From Sequoia sempervirens (lineage: Eukaryota; Streptophyta; Pinopsida; Cupressales; Cupressaceae), in NCBI GenBank assembly GCA_007258455.2, contig VDFB02262612.1:1-64000 (forward strand): a DNA stretch of 64,000 nucleotides. Reading direction: 5' to 3'. Position 1 is the stretch's first letter, and each line of letters starts with the position of its first letter. The translations under genes and the position numbers were made by a program. Under the pieces are notes generated by a model. It was given only the letters and a program-made list of their open reading frames with translations, was not told the DNA's origin and did no database searches. Positions 35,518 to 47,689 of the stretch are shown here, in pieces.

Positions 35518-36794
35518 TATTGAAAAATGGAGGTAATTATGTAGCTTAAACTGGTAAACCTATGTGACTGTAGATCTAATTAAGTGTTCTTTGTTACAAA
35601 TTATTTGTATGTGATTATATTTTTAGATTCATTTTACCAATTGTAGAAGTATACAAAATATTGTAGAAGAATAAGACCAGAAGATAGAAGTGACACAACA
35701 TATGCCGTGGAGAAACCCTTTCGGGAAAAAACTCCACCACCAAAATCAATAGTGCTTGTATTATTTAACCTTAGAACAAGATTACAATAATTATTTATCA
35801 ATCCTTGCTTGAGATGCTTCTTTTTCCTTCAAAAATTATTCTTCACAACCTGTAATAAACTCTCATGTGTCCAAGCATGAATCCACACATCGTGTGCCAT
35901 GCTTCACAAAAGTACTCTCATCTTAGAACTATCTTCAACTTGCTGCAATAAATAGACAATTGTGAACATTATAAACTCCAAAGAGTTGAAAATTACAAGA
36001 GGATAAAGCTCCTCACAAATATCTATGCCATTCTTGTGCAAGTGGAGTTCTTCCGTGAAAAACAATGTCAAACCAAGTCCTTCATCAATTTGGGCGTCCC
36101 AAACTAAAGTCTTAACTCAATGTTGATTATGGAGATATCTTCCAAGCTTCTCCTCAAAGTTGGAGCCCAAGAATGGGCCCACTTAACTTAGCCTTGTAAG
36201 TATCTTCTCATGCAAAAGGTGTTAACTCCAAGATGCCAACTTGGGTGCTCAAGGTGGGTCCAAGTTAATCTTTGTTAACAGAAACATATCTCTCCATCAA
36301 TTCATGCAAATATGATGCATGATTGATCATCCTCACTTAACTGAATCTAGCCAGAAATTATCTATCACACAACTCAAGTCATTAGCATGCAACTCAAGTC
36401 AACTAAAGTCAACTAACATGCAACTCAAACTAACTACATGCAACTAAAGATAACTGAATTGAACTGAACTCCATGCATGTAGATATCAATTCCTAACTTC
36501 TAGGATCTTTACATGCATTAATAAAGTGTTATCTTTCTCCAAATAGTTAACTAAACTCAAGGTGTGTTCCACCTTCCATGTGGGTGTCCCATGTGCTCCT
36601 ATTTTGTAGGAACTCTTCTTGGATTCCCCCACATGTTCCTATCATTTAGGAATAATTACAAATGTCAATTTACATGTTCATTTCATTTGAATTTATCTCT
36701 TTCTAATCCTAGTGTTGGGGAACACTTTCTGAGGACTTAGGAGATACATGAAACATGTTTAGGATTGCAATTAAATGGAATCCTATTCCCAACA
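35518..36794 (-). repeat. 3' LTR of the non-autonomous element
   Basis: 1277 bp, homologous to 38529-39462 plus 40701-41058. It contains the conserved block 'gtggagaaaccctttcggg'. The outer dinucleotide is mutated (TA instead of TG). Confidence 0.88.
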
Positions 36795-36807
36795 TTCTCC
36801 CACTTGA
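36783..36807 (-). other. Polypurine tract next to 3' LTR
   Basis: The minus strand reads AAGTGGGAGAA immediately before the LTR start TGTTGGGAATAG. This is the plus-strand priming site in LTR retrotransposons. Confidence 0.7.
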
Positions 36808-38528
36808 AATTATACATTGTAATTATTCTAAACAATGAATCATTATTATAAATCAAGTACATGACTCAAGGCCAATGGCCTTCCTATGCCAAGATAACTT
36901 ATCTACAACATTGATCAAAGTGTCAACTTTCTCAATCAATACCTTTCCCAAGTCTTTGTAACCAAACTATCATTGGTAGAACTTCATGCTATCAACATAA
37001 CAACCCAAATCTGCAAACAAGTCCCTATATATCCACCATCCTAAAAAATAAGATTCCAAGGTAAAAACACACATAGACAGGTAATAAAAACCTCTGAAGT
37101 AACACACTATAGTAAATAAAGTGTAACTAGTTCAAGATAGGTGCACCTCTCAAATAGAACACATATACCTTTTGGAACTCCCATTGCATAGGTAATGTCA
37201 AATCTGAAAACAAGATCACAACATTAACAAGTCCTATAACACTTCACATAGAGGATGTGGCTAACTCCTCTATCATAGTGTCAAATTATGTAAAGTAAGA
37301 TCTCCTTCAACACTCCCAAACTAAAAGGATATCAACATCTAACCATTCAACTTATAATGAAACATGGAAAAACTTAGATGTAAACCTCTCATAGAAATAA
37401 GATCAAACCTAGCCAAACATTCCCACAACAAAAGGGAATATTTCCAAAGCCACTAACTATCTCCCATACCTCTCCTACCCAAATCCTCAGAACTAACTCA
37501 AGTTCAAGATTGCAAGGAGAACAACAAAAATGCATAAAATCATGCAACTACTTCTCAACAATGCATAAGAGAAGTCAAGATACATTTTAATAATGCATCT
37601 AATAATCAGGTAGGCAACACCTCTTAGATCATTTTACCTACTGAGTAGACCAAGAGTGGGATACAAGATTGTCTTGTGCATACAATAGACAACCTTCTCA
37701 TCAAGTATATGATGAACTCATATCCATTTCCAGGTGTAGGCTTCTTGGTCTTTATTATTGAAAAATATTTTCTTACAAGTAACCATTCTAACATATATCT
37801 CTTAACATAAGAAATATCTGGCCTAACCCAAGTCTCTCTAGTATCCATGAGCACCCACTAATCAATCCATGCCAACTTCAAATGCAACCTACATAATCAT
37901 GAAGCTCCAAGCAAATGATTAATACTCAAAACTAAAAAGAACTACATCCTCTCCAAAGGAAGAACAATAACACCTTTACCAAAGACTCTAAGGGTCATCC
38001 ATGAAACAAGATGTTAAAACCCATTCAAATCACATGACGATAACCATATCCTACCATAGCTCCCATTGAACTGTGATACCGAGCTATACATGGCAACAAG
38101 ATAAACATCAAACTATCACTGCCAAAAAAATCCCATTGTAACATGTAACCAAGCTATCCATCGTGATAACCATCTTCTGAATGAAGATCATCCATACATG
38201 CAAAACCATGGAGCAATTAAACTAGCACAAAACCATGTGTTAAAGACCACTAAAGGTTAATCCATTAACTCTAACCCAAGAACTAGTTTAACCCAACTGC
38301 CCTCCCCTTACCACCCAGGAGAACTCCTCTCTTACCAGGCCTTTCCTTTCAGGGATAGAGTGAGCCATACCAAGTCTTACAACCATAAGCCCAAATACAT
38401 TGTAACATACTTATTTTACAAATCTGCAATAACACAATAGTAAAAGCTCCCACTACAACCAAAGAACCTTCAAACTTTTAAGAGAAAGGTGTCCCAAACT
38501 CTACCCAACCATTAGCTCTGATACCAAA
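36795..38528 (-). mobile_element. Interior of the non-autonomous LTR element
   Basis: 1734 bp without recognisable gag, protease, integrase or RT motifs. A 76-codon minus-strand open frame (37624-37854) has no known domain. Part of it (38060-38300) resembles 20850-21150. Confidence 0.7.
38511..38526 (-). other. Primer-binding site (initiator tRNA-Met type)
   Basis: The minus strand reads TGGTATCAGAGCTAAT, two bases from the LTR end. It is complementary to the 3' end of plant initiator tRNA-Met, as in many Copia elements. Confidence 0.85.
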
Positions 38529-39462
38529 TGTTGAAAAATGGAGGTAATTATGTAGCTTTAAAAATTGTAAACCTATCTGACTATAGATGTAATTAAGTAT
38601 TCTTTGTTACAATTTATTTGTATGCGATTATTTGTTTAGATTCATTTTACCAATTGTAGAAGTAGACATAAGATTGTAGAAGAATAAGACCAAAAGATAG
38701 AAGTGACACAACATATACCGTAGAGAAACCCTTTCGGGAAAAACCTCCAAGACCAGAATCAATAGTGCCTGTATTATTTAACCTTAGAACAAGATTACAA
38801 TATTTCTTTATCAATCCTTGATTGAGATGCTTCTTTTTCCTTCAACAATTCTTCTTCACAACCTGCAATAAATTCTCATGTGTCCAAACATGAATCCATA
38901 GATCCTATGCCATACTTCACAAAAGTAATCCCATCTTAGAACTCTCTTCAACTTGCTGCAATAAATAGACAATTGTGTACATTGTAAACTCCAAAGAGTT
39001 GGAAATTACAAGAGGATAAATCTCCTCACAAATATCTACGCCATTCTTGTGCAAGTAGATTTCTTCTGTGAAAAACAATTTTAAACCAAGTCCTTCATCA
39101 ATTTGGGCATCCCAAACTTAAGTCTTAACTCAACATTGATTACAAAGATATCTTCCAAGCTTCTCCTCAAATTTGGTGCCCAAGAATGGGCCCACTTAAC
39201 TCAGCCTTGTAAATATCTTCTCATGCAAAAGGTGTTAACTCCAAGATGCCAACTTGGGCACCCAAGGTGGGTTCAAGTCAATCTTTGTTAACCAAAACAT
39301 ATATCTCCATCAATTCATGCAAACATGATGCATGATTGATCATCCCCACTTAACTAAATGTAGTCACCTGTTATTTGTCATGCAACTCAAGTCAACTAAC
39401 ATGCAACTCAAACTAACTACATGTAACTGAAGATAACTAAACCATAATTGAATTGAACTGAT

Positions 39463-40695
39463 TGTTGAAAATTGAGGTGTTTTATTAGCTTAATACTTTG
39501 TAAAAATATAATATTTCTGATCTAAATTTGCTTTTCCTTTGTTACAGATTCTTTGTGGGTGATTATCTAATTAATCCATTTTACTGTTTGTAGAATGTAG
39601 ACAGAAGTTGATAGAAAAATTAGATAGGATATTAGAAAGATTACACAAGCATGTACCGTGGAGAAACCCTTTTGGGAAAAAAATCCACCAAGAATTAATC
39701 TATTATTCAATCTCTGAAGTAGATTACAATAGCTCCAATTCTTACTTGAGACTACTTCTTTTTCCTTCACCAAATGTTCTTCACAACCTGCAATAAAACT
39801 GATAATAACTCTCTTCAACTTGCTTTAGATAAATAGGCATTAAACAACTTTGTAGACTCAACATGAGTTACAATTACAATGCTCAAGCCCTATCCCTAAA
39901 AGGTACGCCTATCTCTTGCAAGTAGAGTTATGCCGTGAAGAACAATGTCAAATCCTCATCTTCATGCATTTGGGTATCCCAAACTAAAGTAGCAACTCAA
40001 CCTTTGTTATGTAAATATCTTCAAGGATTTATCCTCAAAGTAGGTTCCCAAGAGAGGGCCCACTTAACTTAGCCTTCTAAAATATCTTACCATGCAAAGG
40101 AGTTAATTTGAAGAAGCCAACTTGGGTGCCCAAGTTGGGTCCAAGTCATTTCCCATTAACTGAAACATTTCTCAACACCATTCATGTAAGAATGGTCATC
40201 CCCTATTAATTGAAGGTAGTCCCTATTATTTTTCATGCAACTCAAGTCATTAGTCATGCATTCCAAGTTAACTAAAGTCAACTAGCATTCAACTAAAACT
40301 AATTGAAGATAATTGAACTGAACTAAACTGATCTAAATTAATCTGAATTGAAATGAACTAAAATTCATGCATGCAAACATCAAACCCTAACTCCTAGGAT
40401 CTTTACATGCATTCAGAAGTGTTATCTCTTACTTCAAATAGTTAACTGAACTCAAGGTGAGTGTCACCTACCATGTGGGCACCCCATGTGCCCCTATTAT
40501 TTAGGAACTCATATTGGATGCCCTTACATGCTCCTAACATTTAGAATTAATTACAAATGTCAATTAACATGATTATTTCATCAAATATTAATCTCTTTCT
40601 AATCCTAGTGTTGAGTAACACTTTGCAAAGACTTAAGAGATACATGAAATAAATAATGTTCAGGATTGCAATTAAATGGCATCCTATTTCCAACA
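39463..40695 (-). mobile_element. Solo LTR nested in the 5' LTR
   Basis: 1233 bp with TGTTG...CAACA ends and a perfect 5-base target duplication CTGAT (39458-39462, 40696-40700). It shares blocks ('gtggagaaaccctttt', 'cacaacctgcaataaa') with the host LTR, so it is a related but distinct subfamily. The internal region was lost by LTR-LTR recombination. Confidence 0.88.
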
Positions 40696-41063
40696 CTGAT
40701 ACTAAACTAAACTGAACTGAACTGAATTGAACTCCATACATGTAAATATCAATTCCTAACTTCTAGGATCTTTACATGCATTATTGAAGTGTTATCTTTC
40801 TCCAAACAGTTAATTGAACTCAAGGTGTGTTCCACCTTCCATGTGGGCACCCCATGTGCTCCTATTTTTTAGGAGCTCTTCTTGGAAGCTCCCACATGTT
40901 CCTATCATTTAGGAATACTTACAAATGTCAATTTACATGTTCATTTCATTCAAATTTAATCTCTTTCTAATCCTAGTGTTGGGGAACATTTTTTGAGGAC
41001 TTAGGAGATACATGAAATATGTTTAGGATTGCAATTAAATGGAATCCTATTCCCAACACTCTC

Positions 41064-44000
41064 CTCATCCTACAAGGTGACCTTGGAGATCAAAAACACA
41101 TGTTCTTTCTTTCCTCAAACAATCCTACCTTGGATTTCATCACCAAGGAGATGGATTGAACTCTCATGTTCTAATAGGATAAAATTTGGGAGAGAATTAA
41201 GAGAATCTACCATTGGGAGGATATTTATTGTTAGGCTAAACTTATAAGAAATTTGTAACTTATAAAGTGATGAAGGAGATTGGGTTACCCTTTCACACCA
41301 AAAAATTAGACACACCCTCCCATTGCATAGAATCATGCCTCATACATATCTTTGGGTATATTAAGGATATCCCCTAGTAATCTTGTACAGGCCTAAATAG
41401 GACTTTTCAATTGTGTTTTGTTGTAATGAATTGATCTATAGAATATGCCAATAAGTTACTCATACAATTCCCATAGAAATGAGTGTGTAGTAGTGTAATA
41501 TGTCCCCTCATGCCATAAGAGAAATATTTGGTGATTAAAAATGATTAGTTCCTCAAAATGGGCCCTACAAATCATGAATAGACAAGGTGTATTAGTGGGA
41601 TTACAATAACTTACACTCTCACTTGAATAAATATTAAGTTGTTCATGTGTTCGATATGCCTTAATGTGTGAGAACCATATTTTTTAGTAAAATATAAATC
41701 AAACATCCATGGATTATAACTAGAGTCCAACACAAACTTTAAATTTAACCATATAAATTCTCTTGCTAAGGTTAGAATCCAACCACTCACATTCCATAAA
41801 TTAAATCAACCCTTACTCCATCATATTAAACCCATACTCCACCAATTGAACCAAATTTGTTTAAACCTTTTAACATAAATAAAAATCATAACTCATATCT
41901 TAAACCATTTTTGAATCCATCAATCGCAAATCTCATTCACCTTAATCCCCTATCACTAATTCAATTAAAATCAAAATTATCTCCCATCCTCTCCTAAATT
42001 AAATTTGTTCTAAGGTCAATACCTTTGATCAAACACCATCCTTAATGCTTAAATTAAGCTTAATTGAGAACTTGTTTATCTCAAGTAGTTCACTCACCAA
42101 ATCCATTCTTTCCATCCAACCTTGGTCAAATTATTTTAGGAAATCATCTATCGTAAGCTAGCAAACCCAAGCATCTAAATCGACTCTTTCTTGAGAAATT
42201 TCCTATCTCAAGTAGGAAAACCAAACATCCACTCTACAAAAATTGAAATAAAGTAAAGGTAATTGAAACACTTTTAAGAACCATCCAAATTTCTAATTAA
42301 ACATTTTCAATCACAATTAATCCAATAATTCCCTTCAAGTTAACTCATAAAAACCTTTGATCTCAACCCAACTAAACCATTTTCAAACTCACAATCAATC
42401 CTTATAAAATATATTACCATCATTGAAATTTTAACAATCCCATTTGAATCCAAATAATCATTTTATGTTTCCTATAACTAGATAAAAAGAAAGGAAAAAT
42501 ATGGAATGATGCAACAACAATATTTTAATGTTCAATTATAGTTACCACACACAAGGTGACAACTTATCCTATCCAACACACTTGGACATTATAGACAAGA
42601 ATAAAAAAAATTATTAGCCAACTTGAGTATTATCCTCAATTTGTAGAGTTCCTCAATAATAACTGTAGAGTTGTAAATGGTCACCCTTGGCAATTCACAC
42701 TATGTTTTCCTCCCCCTAAATTATTGAGCCTAATTAGGTCCCTAATTTCCTAAAATTTTGCATTTTATAGCTCATTGGTACCACTTTTCGATAAATTGCA
42801 AGAATTGAATAAATGAAACCAATTAGCATTTTCCCCCAACACCTAATGTCTTGGAAGTTATGGCTAGGACCCATGTGCCCTTGGGTGTATGGGTCCCCCT
42901 TCTTAGCTAGGACCCAATTTTGGGTATGTCGGAGTGACCATTTTAACATTCAAAATTAAAATTTCAAATGTCGGCTATCGAGATTGAATTCTCAGGAAAT
43001 TAGAGAAATGACTATAGATACCTAGTATTTTCATCATTTGATATCTAACAACAAGAATTAACAAGCATTCATGAAAAAATACTATTGTCAAGAGCAAGTC
43101 AAGAGCAACATTTCAGAGTTTTTTTCTAGTAATTCAAGATCCTAACATCATTTCAAAGTGTATGTGTGTTCATGTTATCATTGTTTTATGAAGGCTAACA
43201 CTTTTTTATGTCTCTAAAGCATTCAAGAAAATATTGAAAGCAAGCAAGATCAAGACCTTGAGGTGATGTGCATGACTTCAATCCTTCAAGAAAGCTGTTG
43301 AAGGGTGGTGAGTTGCAACACTTTGTGATTTCATCATTGCTTCCTTTCAATTATTCATTTATCATTGACATTGCCATTGTGGAAGTGGAAACACTTACAT
43401 GGGGTTTGACTGAGGCAAGCCCCTTAATGGCCCAACATTTTCTCTCTCTTTGAATGTGCATATTATAGGTGTGAAGAGGATTGAATAAATATTGAAGAAA
43501 CGTTCATTATTGCATTCAAAGCCCTAAATCTTGTCAAGCCATGAAAAATCACCTACAAAATTGTCTGACAACATTCTGACAACTTTGTAGATGGAAATTC
43601 GAATCTTAGATCTATCATCAGAGGACCCAAAAAGTAGAGAAGGACACCCTATTAGAGACCCATACACCCCTAGGAATCCCAGTCCTCCTATTCAACTCAT
43701 AACTAACTTTTCAGGATAGGTACACAGTTTCCTACACTTCCCAGATCTGCCTACAAATTGCTATTTTAGTTTGTTATTTGTCAAGATCTTGCATTTATGT
43801 ATTAGGTCATTTAGTATAATTAGGTCAAGAAATTCTAAATCATTTCAGTCCATTTCCAATCCCCTCAAAGAAGGAGATCCATGTTTGATTAGGTCACCTT
43901 CATGGTTGATAGTCAATCTATTCACCTTGTTGATCTCCCTCTTTAATGAAATAGTGGAAAAGGGCCAACCTTCACAATCCTAGGTTCTTTACATTAAGGA

Positions 44001-44870
44001 CCTCAGACCCCTTTCCCGTTCTTTCAATAACATCACACAAAATTACATGGACTATAATAAATATTAACAAATATTATTAACTCAAAAAATTGGTTGATGT
44101 GGAAGATAAACTCCCTTCTCACTATGAGACATCCGAAAGGCATGAACTTTTTTGATCAAGAATCCACAACCATGTCCATTTTTAAAAATCCATCATGTCA
44201 TCTCCTCCCATAACTATCACATGAATATTCTACCAAAAAAATAATGGGGGATAGTGTGTCCACCTTTCCTCATGCTTCGTCATGCAATCCCGCCAACTTA
44301 AACACATCTAATATTTTAATTGATGCACAACCTAATAAAATCAAGACAACCCACCATCAACATCACAAAAGACCCTCCTTACACTCAAAAATATTATAAT
44401 CCACCTTATATTAAAAGATTCCATCCACCTCCTTTAACCAAAACATTCACCTTTCATCCAACCCACCTCAAACTTCATTTCTAGCTATGTCATAGCTAAT
44501 CTAATCAGGACCTCCACTTTTTGTAACATAATTTTTTTTTGCCACAATACGTGATTCCAACTTCAATCCTCCTATGACATCATATCCACCTACAACATCG
44601 TACTTTCGATTAACACAATTCACATAACCACCACCACCAATTCCCCCACAATATATCACTGAAAAATCCATTTCACTCAATTAGCAACAACAATCACATT
44701 ATTTTTGTATCCATTAACAACCTCTAAAATCACCTCTTGAGAACCCATTTGACCAAGAATGGTGATAAATTAAATTAAATAAACCCATACAAATTTGAAG
44801 ATCTTTTCCCCTAACCTTTGATAGATCCATAACAATAGTACCTTTACCCCCACACTTTGAAATCCCCAAG
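41064..44870. other. Intergenic sequence, probably old LTR DNA
   Basis: No gene is supported. 43700-44030 ends in text typical of an LTR (ending in 'tttcaataacatcac') upstream of the Gypsy gag remnant, but a matching 3' LTR was not established. Confidence 0.4.
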
Positions 44871-44879
44871 TTTAAAAAG

Positions 44880-46990
44880 TATACGGGAAAGGGAAACCCT
44901 TATGATCATGTCAAGTATTTTTTATTGCATGCCATGAAATCACTTATTAACATATGTATTTAATGAGACTTTTCCCTTGTAGTTGGGAGGACATGAACTA
45001 GAGTGGTTTATGTACTTACCTCAAGGATTCGTTACATATTTTTCCAAATTGTTTGAGAAAATTGTAACTCATTTCTCATACAATGTCAAGCATTAGATTA
45101 CAATGCTTGATCTATGTAACACCAAGAAGCATAATGGTGAGAGATTTACTACCTTCTTATAGTAGTATACAAGCCTTGCAAGTTACTTCCCTTGGTCTAT
45201 CCTTGAAAAACAACTTATTATCTTTCTCAAAAATATCAATATAGAGATGGTATTTCACTTATAGGTCCATTGTGTCTCCATATTTGATGAGATAATTAAA
45301 AATGAGGTCACCATTGAGAAGACCCTTACACAAAAATTTTGGTCAAAATTTACAATAAATACAGGGATAACCAAACCTAAAAAAAACACACTTTTGGGTG
45401 AATTAAAAATGTAGCTCTAAAGATAGGTAACCAAATCAAAACATAATTAGGCAACATAAAGTTGCCTACAAAAATAAGAAAATCCTAAGATTCGAACTAT
45501 CTAGAAACTTACACATGTTTCTATTTCACAAGGATATTCAAAACCTCCCTCCAATCCAAAATATAAATACACTTCCTTGGGGGAACCCATATAGGTGGTA
45601 TTTCAAAAACTCATCTAGGCTAATATTGTCAAATTTTCAAATATAAAATCCTTGGATGAGAACAAAAAAATCTACATGGTATGATGACAATGAATACTAT
45701 GAGTGTCATAAAATTAAGAACCATTCCACATCAAAATGTGTGAAATTAAAGAAGTATATCCAAAATCTCATCAACTACTATGAGATCAAAGGGGAAGGAG
45801 GTCACACGTCCTCACCTAATGAACAATTAGGCATGTATCAAAATACCCTTCCCAAGTATGATCAAGGCCACCATATACATCTAACCAAGATTCATCTTAT
45901 AGTAAGCACATTCATAACATTCACACTAATAAATCATCCACATCATACAAATCCATCATTATCCATATTAAATAAGTTGCCTCAAAATTTACCACAATTA
46001 AGATCAAATCCTTAAATTACGTCATCACTAGTAGATGTGGTTAGGTCATTATTGAAGGGGTCTCCTTGTCCTCCCAATAAGCCACCCAATATATTCTCCT
46101 AGTACACCTTGGGAAGAATCCAACTTATATATATTCATCTTGGAGCTTCTTAAAACATATACTATTCATAGGGATATATTGGAATGTTCCCTTAAAGAGT
46201 CACATGTCCCTAATAAAATCTGCCCTAACTAATTCCAATCCTTGGTGAGTCAATTGTCCCATTCCTATCAACTTAGATTTATCCAACATTATATGAATAT
46301 TATTGAATCATCTCATAATAAAGAACTTCACATCAATACCATTGTTAATAAGTGCAAAGTAAAACGGGTCTTGATTGATAACTGATTTGGATTGAACCTT
46401 TATACATATAAACTAGAAAAACCGTTGCCTAGTATTTCAAATAAGCATAAGAAACCTCCAAATAAAATCACAATCAAAGCATATGATGATGCACAAAAAT
46501 AATAAGAGGGTATTATTTGTAACCTAATTTAGGTTGGTCCCATGTTACTAAAAATAATGTGCCATGTTAGTGGTCTTGACCTACCTTATAACATCCTTGT
46601 TGGTCACCATGGATCCACAAAATATAGATAATTCCCTCCACTTACCATCAATGCTTAAAATTCCCTTATTATGGTAAGAAAATCACAACTCACGTTTACT
46701 CTCATCCCTTTCAATTTTGTAAAATTCTAGAAGGCTCATATTGTAGATCCCATCATTGTCTTGGAACTAATATTGCTACCACTTCCACCTCAATAACATC
46801 TTCATCATATTTTGACCTTGCTAACTTGGCAATATCATCGTCCAATCCTACTCCAAAATCCAATTCAATATAATTAACAAGAGATGTGGGGAATATAAGA
46901 TTCATAATGCCTTCTATGTAGGAAAACCCCCTTTTTCTTTGCACTCTCATAGGAAACCTCAACATCAAGTCAAAAAAATAATACCTGTTC
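44880..46990 (+). pseudogene. Gypsy-type retrotransposon gag-protease remnant
   Basis: Plus-strand reading through many stops. The gag domain at 44880-45350 has YTGKGNPYDHVKYFLLHAMK, then LEWF.VLPQGF, THFSYN and MLDLCNTKK. A zinc-knuckle-like segment at 45680-45760 (ECHKIKNHSTSKCVKLKKYI) has the Y-C/H-K...GH/NH..S.C.LK pattern of Athila/Tat-like gags. Near 46560-46630, DLPYNILVGHHGST corresponds to the protease-linker motif 'LPYNILLGRPW'. RT and integrase are absent or unrecognisable. It once encoded the capsid and protease of an LTR retrotransposon; it is now inactive. Confidence 0.8.
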
Positions 46991-47129
46991 TATGGTATGA
47001 TTTTATGATATTTGTTAAACATGGGTTCTTAGCAAATAGAACATTGAAGGTGATATTAGTTCTTGGCTTTATAAGGATGAGGAATATGCCCTATGTTTTC
47101 TTTAGAAAGACTATCCAATGACTCTCTAT

Positions 47130-47552
47130 ATGGATAAGAACATGGGTTATAAAGGTATAGGCCTAGGAATACATCGGTAGGGAATCCTTGAACACATCAC
47201 CATCAAAGTAAATCATAAAAAAATTTGGATGAGATACATGTCACTTGATTAGTTTGTAGGTATTGTTATGCTACCAAAATTACTCCAGATATTTGGATGG
47301 TGATACTCCCATGGATATTTTATTTGTAAGTGTATTGTAACTATATTTAGATTAATTAGTAACATATTGGGTTTCTTTGGAGGGAGTTTTCTCACAAAAT
47401 GGTTATCCCCGTTCACACCTACATTATGGTATGATTTTTTTATGTTTTATATGTGTTTCTCCTTTATGTATTTATAAATATCTAAAATTTTCATATTACT
47501 CTCCTCTAATATTATTTTAGGAAGTGTTTTTTCATACCTACTCTCTTTTATT
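47130..47552. other. Probable 5' LTR remnant of the Copia element
   Basis: It lies directly before a primer-binding site. No paired 3' LTR was confirmed, so its left end is unknown. Confidence 0.35.
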
Positions 47553-47564
47553 TGGTATCAAAGC
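47553..47564 (+). other. Primer-binding site of the Copia remnant
   Basis: TGGTATCAAAGC, one base different from the canonical initiator tRNA-Met site, about 125 bases before the gag start. Confidence 0.7.
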
Positions 47565-47689
47565 TTGTTCACCTTAGATTCTAGGCATTGGGTGGAGGGT
47601 ATCTTTACTAATCTTTATTTGAGTAGGACTTCATTTATAAATTTATAATCTTATTGTAGGAAGAGATAGAAGGTACACACATAATAGAA

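Larger units (their letters stand above)
35518..41058 (-). mobile_element. Non-autonomous LTR retrotransposon
   Basis: Complete element flanked by a 5-base target duplication CTCTC (35513-35517 and 41059-41063). On the minus strand the 5' LTR is 41058-40701 plus 39462-38529, interrupted by a nested solo LTR. The primer-binding site follows (TGGTATCAGAGCTAAT, complement at 38511-38526), then a 1.73 kb interior, a purine tract (AAGTGGGAGAA) and the 3' LTR 36794-35518. LTR ends are TGTTG...CAACA on the plus strand, except that the left LTR starts with TA. The two LTRs (about 1.28 and 1.29 kb) are clearly similar but diverged. The interior has no gag or pol, so mobilisation would depend on another element. 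Confidence 0.9.

Noticed and set aside
46753..46968. 71-codon minus-strand open frame
   Set aside because: Antisense shadow of the Gypsy protease region on the plus strand.
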